18,282 bases of DNA, taken from assembly GCA_021296375.1 (NCBI GenBank), contig JAGWAQ010000014.1:17797-36078 (forward strand), in the 5' to 3' direction. Of this stretch, positions 14,037-18,282 are shown one piece after another. Under the pieces are notes generated by a model. The model saw only the letters and a program-made list of their open reading frames with translations. It was not told the origin of the DNA and did no database searches. Position numbers and translations under genes: made by a program. Positions within the stretch are counted from its first letter, which is position 1, and the number at the start of each line of letters is the position of its first letter. This DNA is from Alphaproteobacteria bacterium. GTDB lineage: Bacteria > Pseudomonadota > Alphaproteobacteria > Puniceispirillales > UBA1172.

Positions 14037-14810
14037 TTACCCATCAAGAAAAGCGACGTCACGCGACGGCGGCTGAAGATGCAGCCCGCCATCAATAGTG
14101 ACGGTATGACCGGTCATCGCCATCGTGTCCAGCATCATTATCGCGGCGCGTGAAATATCCTCAAGACGGGCGCCCTGACGGAGCGGATTGCGGCGATGGG
14201 CAATCTTGTAGTCATCATCGGTTTGATCACCGGAACGCAGGGTGATCCCCGGCGCAATGCCATTGACCCTGAGATGCGGGGCATAGGCCTGGGCGGCCAA
14301 CGTTGTCAGCCCGTCGAGGGCGATTTTCGACAAGGTGTAGCTGAAGTAATCGGGGTTCAGGCCGCTTAACTTTGCGTCGGTGATGTTGATCGCCACCCCG
14401 CGGGTAAGCGGAAAGTGCGGCTCAATACGGGCGGCCAGCGTCTTTATCATCAAGGCGGGGGCGGTCATGTTGACCGCCATATGGATGTTGATCATGGCGG
14501 CGGAAACATTTTCAGCGGTATCGAGTTCAAACAAGGAGGCGTTGTTGATCAGCGCCATCACCCCGTCATGAACCGGCAGCGCATTGATCAGCGCTTCCGC
14601 CGCGTCAGGGTCGGCCAGATCCGCCTGATGGAGCCAGCATTGCCCCCCTGATCGATGGATCTGATGCGCGGCATCTTCGGCTTCGGCGGCTTTTGACCGG
14701 TAATGCAGATGCACATCCCATCCCGCTTCACCCAACGCAAGCGCAAGGTGGCGGCCAACACGCACCGCGCCGCCAGTGATCAAAACAGAACGAGGGATAT
14801 TGTCTTTCAT
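14037..14810 (-). CDS. SDR oxidoreductase resembling pteridine reductase / FolM
   Basis: A 257-residue short-chain dehydrogenase/reductase. The cofactor motif TGGAVRVG is at 12-19 and NNAS at 89-92. The active site has Tyr158 and Lys162 in YTLSK. The usual catalytic serine position reads INITDAKLSG with Asp145, as in pteridine reductase PTR1, where Asp, Tyr and Lys are catalytic. The 'TGxxxR(V/I/L)G' form of the glycine motif also fits PTR1/FolM rather than typical SDRs. FolM reduces dihydromonapterin and weakly dihydrofolate. With folB four bases downstream, a pterin role is a strong inference, though the substrate is unproven. ATG 14810 has GAAGGG about eight bases upstream; GTG 14813 and 14819 are in frame. 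It follows the HAD gene by 51 bases. Confidence 0.88.
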   Translation of the reverse strand: MKDNIPRSVLITGGAVRVGRHLALALGEAGWDVHLHYRSKAAEAEDAAHQIHRSGGQCWLHQADLADPDAAEALINALPVHDGVMALINNASLFELDTAENVSAAMINIHMAVNMTAPALMIKTLAARIEPHFPLTRGVAINITDAKLSGLNPDYFSYTLSKIALDGLTTLAAQAYAPHLRVNGIAPGITLRSGDQTDDDYKIAHRRNPLRQGARLEDISRAAIMMLDTMAMTGHTVTIDGGLHLQPPSRDVAFLDG

Positions 14811-14861
14811 CACGTCCACCCTTCCCCTGTTGGCGTCATGTGATGATGAAGCTTTCAGGGG

Positions 14862-15836
14862 TTAGACGGTATCAACAATGTAATCCGGCATGATACCTGT
14901 TGCCGAGATCGCATCATCAGCCCCGCCCTGACGGAACAACCCGTGGCCGGTGATCAGGACAGTGTTCAGCCCCGCCGCCTGGCCACCCAGAATATCGGTA
15001 TGAAGGGAATCCCCCACCATGGCGATGCGATCATCCTTCCAATTGGAGCGGCCTGTTATTTCTTCAAGCCTGTTGCGGGCAAGATCAAACACCGGCGCAT
15101 AGGGTTTGCCGAACCAGTGGATTTGCCGGTCCCGCGCCTCAACACTCATCGCCTGCGCGGCTTTCGCGACCCAGAACCCCGGCTCACGGCTATAGCCCCC
15201 CGGTTGCGGGGCGGCGACATCGGGATTGGCGACATAGACATGTTTGCCTTGGACGAGGGCTTCTTCAAGACGGGTTTGCCAGGCGGCGGTCCATTGCACC
15301 GCGCCAAAAACGCCAATGGCATCCGCCCGCGCCCAGCCCTTGTCATCTTCAGGGTTGAGGGCGATCACCTCATGGCCCTGGCCTTGCGGCGGCTCGGCAA
15401 AACCATCCGCCACCCCGAGGCAGGAGATGCCCATGGGGTTGCCTTCAAGCGCCGCCAGCAAAGCATCGCGGCTCGACACCACTTGAACCGGGTCAATGCT
15501 CAACCCCAGGGCAGGGTATTTCGCGGCGGTTACAGAAGAGGGCTTGCTGGCGCCATTGGTCAGGACAAGCACGGCAAGGCCCATCGCCCGCGCCTGCTCA
15601 AGCATGTTGTCGGCTTCGGGCACGGCCTCGGCCCCGATGTTCAAAACGCCATACCCATCGAGCAGAAGAGCGTCAAATTCCCCCAACACATCCCGCAGGC
15701 GGGGCGCGCGCTGGCCCATGCCCGGCGCAACTGCTGGCATATCAACTGCTGGCATATGAGAACGCTGGCTTTCATAAATCGCCAGGGTGGAGGTCAGGGT
15801 CATGGGCGCGGAAAGGGCAAAAATATCATCAGTCAT
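14862..15836 (-). CDS. HAD-superfamily class IIA hydrolase (NagD-like)
   Basis: A 324-residue phosphatase-like protein resembling the alphaproteobacterial HAD-IIA group related to NagD. Motif I reads LLLDGYGVLN: nucleophile Asp60 is present, but the second aspartate of DxD is Tyr62. Motif II is VLTNGAS with Thr93, the motif III lysine is Lys244 in FGKPY, and motif IV is MVGDSLHTD with Asp276 and Asp281. The cap domain lies between about 100 and 235. The substrate is unknown; NagD relatives act on small phosphate esters. ATG 15836 was chosen because GGAA lies about ten bases upstream; the frame continues to ATG 15890, so the N-terminus is uncertain. Residues 28-37 hold a five-residue duplication (MPAVD, MPAVA). 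First gene of the HAD, SDR, folB run. Confidence 0.88.
   Translation of the reverse strand: MTDDIFALSAPMTLTSTLAIYESQRSHMPAVDMPAVAPGMGQRAPRLRDVLGEFDALLLDGYGVLNIGAEAVPEADNMLEQARAMGLAVLVLTNGASKPSSVTAAKYPALGLSIDPVQVVSSRDALLAALEGNPMGISCLGVADGFAEPPQGQGHEVIALNPEDDKGWARADAIGVFGAVQWTAAWQTRLEEALVQGKHVYVANPDVAAPQPGGYSREPGFWVAKAAQAMSVEARDRQIHWFGKPYAPVFDLARNRLEEITGRSNWKDDRIAMVGDSLHTDILGGQAAGLNTVLITGHGLFRQGGADDAISATGIMPDYIVDTV
15728..15757. repeat. Two-copy perfect 15-bp tandem repeat in the HAD gene
   Basis: caactgctggcatat occurs twice in succession, at 15728-15742 and 15743-15757, with no mismatch. It encodes the MPAVD/MPAVA repeat in the N-terminal extension of the HAD protein. The lack of divergence suggests a recent event. 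Confidence 0.93.
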
Positions 15837-15934
15837 GGTGCAAATTTTTCCGAAAAAAGGTAGGCTCCCCATCATATCAGAAGACTGCATTAAGGGCAGT
15901 CCCCTAACATGATCTCAATTTTGGAAATGCCGTT

Positions 15935-16792
15935 ATGTCCCCATCATCATCTTCAGCCGCGCCACCAAAGGTTATTTTGATCACCGGTTGTTCGTCAGGC
16001 ATCGGGCTTGATGCCGCCCTCAGGTTCAAGGATATGGGCTGGCAAGTGTTCGCCACCTGCCGAAGCGAAAAGGATTGCGCGAAGCTGATCAAGATGGGGC
16101 TTGAAAGCTTCCGCCTTGATTACGAGGATGAAGCCTCAATCGAGGCCGGATTTAACGAGGCCATGACGCGATCAGGCGGTCGGCTTGATGTGCTGTTCAA
16201 CAATGGCGCCTACGGTATTCCCGCGGCGGTGGAAGACCTGCCCACCGACGCCCTGCGGCAGATTTTCGAAGCCAATTTCTTTGGCTGGCATCACTTGACC
16301 CGCCTTGCCCTGCCGGTGATGTTCAAGGCCGGGGGCGGCCGTGTTATCCAGAATTCATCGGTATTGGGGTTTGCCGCCCTCAAGGTGCGCGGCGCTTATA
16401 ACGCCACCAAATTTGCCCTTGAAGGCTTGACCGATACGATGCGGATTGAACTCCATGGCAGCGGCGTTCACATGGTGCTGGTGGAACCGGGGCCGATCCG
16501 CACCCGCATTCGCGAAAACAGTTACCTGCAGTTCCAGAAATGGATCACCTGGAAAGGCACGCGGCTTGAAAAACTCTATCGCGGGGCGTTGATCCCCCGC
16601 CTCAAGCAGGACAACCCCCCGAAGGACAGGTTTGAGCTGATGCCTGATGCCGTCACCGATGCGGTGGTCCATGCCGCCACCAGCACCAGGCCGCGCATCC
16701 GATACCGCATCACCTCCGCCACCAGCATCATGATGGTGCTGAAACGCATCACCAGCTCACGGGGGTTTGACTGGATCGCCCGCCGCGTCTAG
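15935..16792 (+). CDS. SDR oxidoreductase, YbbO-like
   Basis: A 285-residue classical short-chain dehydrogenase/reductase. The cofactor motif TGCSSGIG is at 17-24, NNGAYG at 89-94, the catalytic serine in NSSVLG at 140-145, and Tyr155 with Lys159 in YNATK. VEPGPIRT (183-190) follows, where the family makes the carboxamide contact. The CSSGIG loop, ANFFGWHHLT, EPGPIRTR and the C-terminal RYRITSATSIMMVLKRI closely resemble Escherichia coli YbbO, reported as an NADP-dependent aldehyde reductase; the same activity here is inference. Arg43 after the second strand suits NADP. ATG 15935 has GGAAA about eight bases upstream. The gene is divergent from the HAD gene and its TAG stop overlaps the stop of the convergent aldolase. 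Confidence 0.92.
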   Translation: MSPSSSSAAPPKVILITGCSSGIGLDAALRFKDMGWQVFATCRSEKDCAKLIKMGLESFRLDYEDEASIEAGFNEAMTRSGGRLDVLFNNGAYGIPAAVEDLPTDALRQIFEANFFGWHHLTRLALPVMFKAGGGRVIQNSSVLGFAALKVRGAYNATKFALEGLTDTMRIELHGSGVHMVLVEPGPIRTRIRENSYLQFQKWITWKGTRLEKLYRGALIPRLKQDNPPKDRFELMPDAVTDAVVHAATSTRPRIRYRITSATSIMMVLKRITSSRGFDWIARRV

Positions 16793-17553
16793 TCGCGGTA
16801 GTTCGAGCCTTCCTCATCAAGAATGGCTTTCATTTCCGACATCAACCGGTCGGCATGGCCGGGGTAGCCCTCAAGTTCGCGGGCGGTTTTCTCGGCGATC
16901 TCTTCCGACAGATAGCGCAACGGCTGGCCAGTCTGGAGCGCGCCAATATAGGTTTGCGCCGCGCGTTCAAAATAATAAAGTCGGTTGAACGTGTCGGCAG
17001 GGTCCGACCCGATCACCAGCACGCCATGATTGCCCATCACCATGGTCTTGATGTTCGGGTCGCTCAGCATTTCGGCGCAACGTGTGCCTTCTTCTTCCAT
17101 CGCCAGCCCGCCGTAATTGTCATCAATCACGATACGGTTGTGGAACATCGCCGTGTTCTGGTCGATCGCCGGCAAGCGGCTGTCCGCCAGTGATGCCAGA
17201 ATAGTCGCGTTCACCGAATGCACATGCATGACGCATTTGGCATGGGCGCAATGGCGATGGATCGAGCCATGCAGCCCCCAGGCGGTAGGGTCAGGCGCAT
17301 CTTCGCCTTCCATTGACGACGGGTCATTGGCGTCAAGCAGCAGCAGGTCCGACGCCCGTACCCGCGCAAAATGCTTTTGATTAGGGTTCATCAGGAATTG
17401 CGTGCCGTCGTCATTGACCGCAAAGCTGAAATGATTGGCGACGCCTTCGTGCATATCGTGCTTGACCGTCCAGCGGAACGTCGCGGCGAGATCAACCCGC
17501 GCGTCGTAATGATCAATATTCATTCGGTCAGATTTAAGTGATGCCACCGACAT
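16789..17553 (-). CDS. Class II aldolase/adducin-domain protein
   Basis: A 254-residue cytosolic protein of the class II aldolase/adducin head family. The zinc-binding histidines are His110 and His112 in MHVHSVN and His176 in MGNHG. EGVANHFSF (36-44) is the usual N-terminal loop. At the place of the catalytic glutamate of fuculose-phosphate aldolase I see GLHGSIH, with no glutamate, as in adducin-type members. A true aldolase activity is thus uncertain; decarboxylase and adducin-like roles occur in the family. ATG 17553 was chosen because TGGAGGG lies about eight bases upstream. An in-frame ATG at 17577 and the longer frame to 17721, which would overlap the peroxidase, are less likely. It follows the glutathione peroxidase gene by 79 bases. 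Confidence 0.88.
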   Translation of the reverse strand: MSVASLKSDRMNIDHYDARVDLAATFRWTVKHDMHEGVANHFSFAVNDDGTQFLMNPNQKHFARVRASDLLLLDANDPSSMEGEDAPDPTAWGLHGSIHRHCAHAKCVMHVHSVNATILASLADSRLPAIDQNTAMFHNRIVIDDNYGGLAMEEEGTRCAEMLSDPNIKTMVMGNHGVLVIGSDPADTFNRLYYFERAAQTYIGALQTGQPLRYLSEEIAEKTARELEGYPGHADRLMSEMKAILDEEGSNYRD

Positions 17554-17632
17554 AGCAAGACCCTCCAGAAATGACATAACCTCATTATTCTGGCGCAAAA
17601 CCACTTGAATGCAATAATTATTGTGGGTGGGT
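17554..17632 (-). promoter_or_regulatory. AT-rich gap between peroxidase and aldolase genes, possible promoter
   Basis: On the minus strand this gap contains a perfect palindrome CAATAATTATTG (17612-17623), then TTGCAT followed after about 19 bases by AATAAT, and finally the GGAGG ribosome-binding site of the aldolase gene. The hexamers are reasonable but the spacing is long. The palindrome could be an operator. It is a visual call. Confidence 0.25.
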
Positions 17633-18190
17633 TCAGCTGGCGAGGGCCTTTTCCACCGCCGCCTTGACTTTCGGTGACAGCGGCGAGGTGGTGGTGGAAA
17701 ACCAGTCCAGCAAGCGGCCATCAGGGCCGATCAGGTATTTGTGAAAATTCCAGCGCGGTTTCGCCATCATCCCCAGTTCATCCGCCGCCCATTGGTAAAA
17801 CGGGTGGGCATCCTTGCCCTTGACCTGTTCTTTTTCGGTGATGGGAAAGGTGATGCTGAAATTCACTTCACAAAATTCTTTCAGGCTTTCTTCGGACAGC
17901 GGTTCCTGATTGCCAAAATCATTGCTCGGCACCCCCAGCACAACAAGGCCCTTGTCCTGATAGGCCTGATACAGCTCTTGCAGCTCATCATATTGCGGGG
18001 TGAAGCCGCACGCCGAAGCCGTGTTCACCACCAGCACCGCTTTACCGTCAAATTGCGCAAGCGGCATGGCATCGCCATCAATCGAGGTAAAGGAAAAATC
18101 ATACGCGGTTTCAGCCGTCGCGGCTTTGGCCAGACCAAACATCATCATCACCGTAGAAAAAACAACTGCAGAACGCATTACAAGTTTCAT
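17633..18190 (-). CDS. Exported glutathione-peroxidase-family protein (cysteine type)
   Basis: A 185-residue peroxidase that reduces hydrogen or organic peroxides with thiols. Residues 1-25 form a Sec signal peptide (MKLVMRSAVV, a hydrophobic run, then AKA before ATAET), so it should act in the periplasm. NTASACGFTPQY carries the peroxidatic Cys61, a plain cysteine codon and not a UGA selenocysteine. PSNDFGNQEP holds Gln95, and WNFHKYL holds Trp147 and Asn148, completing the catalytic tetrad. Cys107 in EFCEV is the conserved second cysteine. The reductant (glutathione or a thioredoxin-like protein) cannot be told from sequence. ATG 18190 was chosen over TTG 18199; only a weak GGG precedes it. 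The aldolase gene follows 79 bases downstream. Confidence 0.93.
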   Translation of the reverse strand: MKLVMRSAVVFSTVMMMFGLAKAATAETAYDFSFTSIDGDAMPLAQFDGKAVLVVNTASACGFTPQYDELQELYQAYQDKGLVVLGVPSNDFGNQEPLSEESLKEFCEVNFSITFPITEKEQVKGKDAHPFYQWAADELGMMAKPRWNFHKYLIGPDGRLLDWFSTTTSPLSPKVKAAVEKALAS

Positions 18191-18282
18191 GAAACCCAAC
18201 AGGAAAACCCCAAAGATATCGAGACTTGATGTGGGGTGGGGTGGGTTATTTTCAAGGCCGCGGCGGGGTTAATCCAGGGGCC

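Noticed and set aside
18231..18245. G-rich run GGGGTGGGGTGGG near the right edge, considered as a quadruplex
   Set aside because: Only three close G runs are present; a fourth is about 19 bases away. It may be just low-complexity sequence upstream of the peroxidase gene.
1..18282. Search for a hidden defence, mobile or biosynthetic system
   Set aside because: Every sizeable frame resolves to a known housekeeping or broadly distributed family, with no integrase, toxin-antitoxin pair, phage gene, CRISPR array or specialised-metabolite enzyme set visible.

Overview
This 18.3 kb window reads as an ordinary, tightly packed chromosomal segment of an alphaproteobacterium. The evidence is the set of protein families and their grouping: a HIG1-like twin-membrane protein, a PduO-type cobalamin adenosyltransferase and etfB-etfA; a thioredoxin-like protein divergent from argH, a small LptM-like lipoprotein and lysA; chorismate mutase, hisC and tyrA; and a zinc-ribbon membrane protein of the MJ0042/DUF3426 kind. 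Codon use is GC-rich and looks uniform by eye. I saw no integrase, transposase, phage gene, CRISPR array, tRNA or rRNA. Genus cannot be fixed from what is visible.

Layout. 1-333 (-): start of an ankyrin-repeat protein that runs off the left edge. 565-1470 (+): folD. 1618-4213 (+): HIG1-like protein, cobalamin adenosyltransferase, etfB and etfA, closed by a strong intrinsic terminator at 4237-4267. 4266-4877 (-): TlpA/ResA-like thioredoxin, divergent from argH (4894-6297), LptM-like lipoprotein (6435-6578) and lysA (6589-7866). 7924-8526 (-): zinc-ribbon protein, divergent from a YdcF/DUF218 protein (8630-9247). 9259-11951 (-): chorismate mutase, hisC, tyrA. 12065-12820 (-): methyltransferase, divergent from gloB (12875-13657). 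13661-15836 (-): HAD hydrolase, pteridine-reductase-like SDR, folB. 15935-16792 (+): YbbO-like SDR. 16789-18190 (-): exported glutathione peroxidase and a class II aldolase/adducin protein. No gene-free stretch exceeds about 230 bases.

How the genes fit together. The themes are one-carbon/pterin metabolism (folD, folB and a pteridine-reductase-like SDR), amino-acid biosynthesis (argH, lysA, and the chorismate mutase, HisC, TyrA route to aromatic amino acids), electron transfer from acyl-CoA and related dehydrogenases (EtfAB with a cobalamin adenosyltransferase), and redox or aldehyde defence (gloB, glutathione peroxidase, TlpA-like protein).

I found no convincing new multi-gene system. The most distinctive signal is a set of short tandem or near-tandem duplications of about 13-18 bp at gene edges or in gene termini: inside the third ankyrin repeat, across the argH stop codon (four copies), at the end of the zinc-ribbon gene, in the ribosome-binding region of the chorismate mutase gene, and in the N-terminus of the HAD protein. 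Other points worth a second look are the PTR1-like active site of the SDR beside folB, the non-catalytic-looking C-terminal half of the chorismate mutase, and the absence of ftsE, ftsX and plsC from where I would expect them between the zinc-ribbon and ydcF genes.
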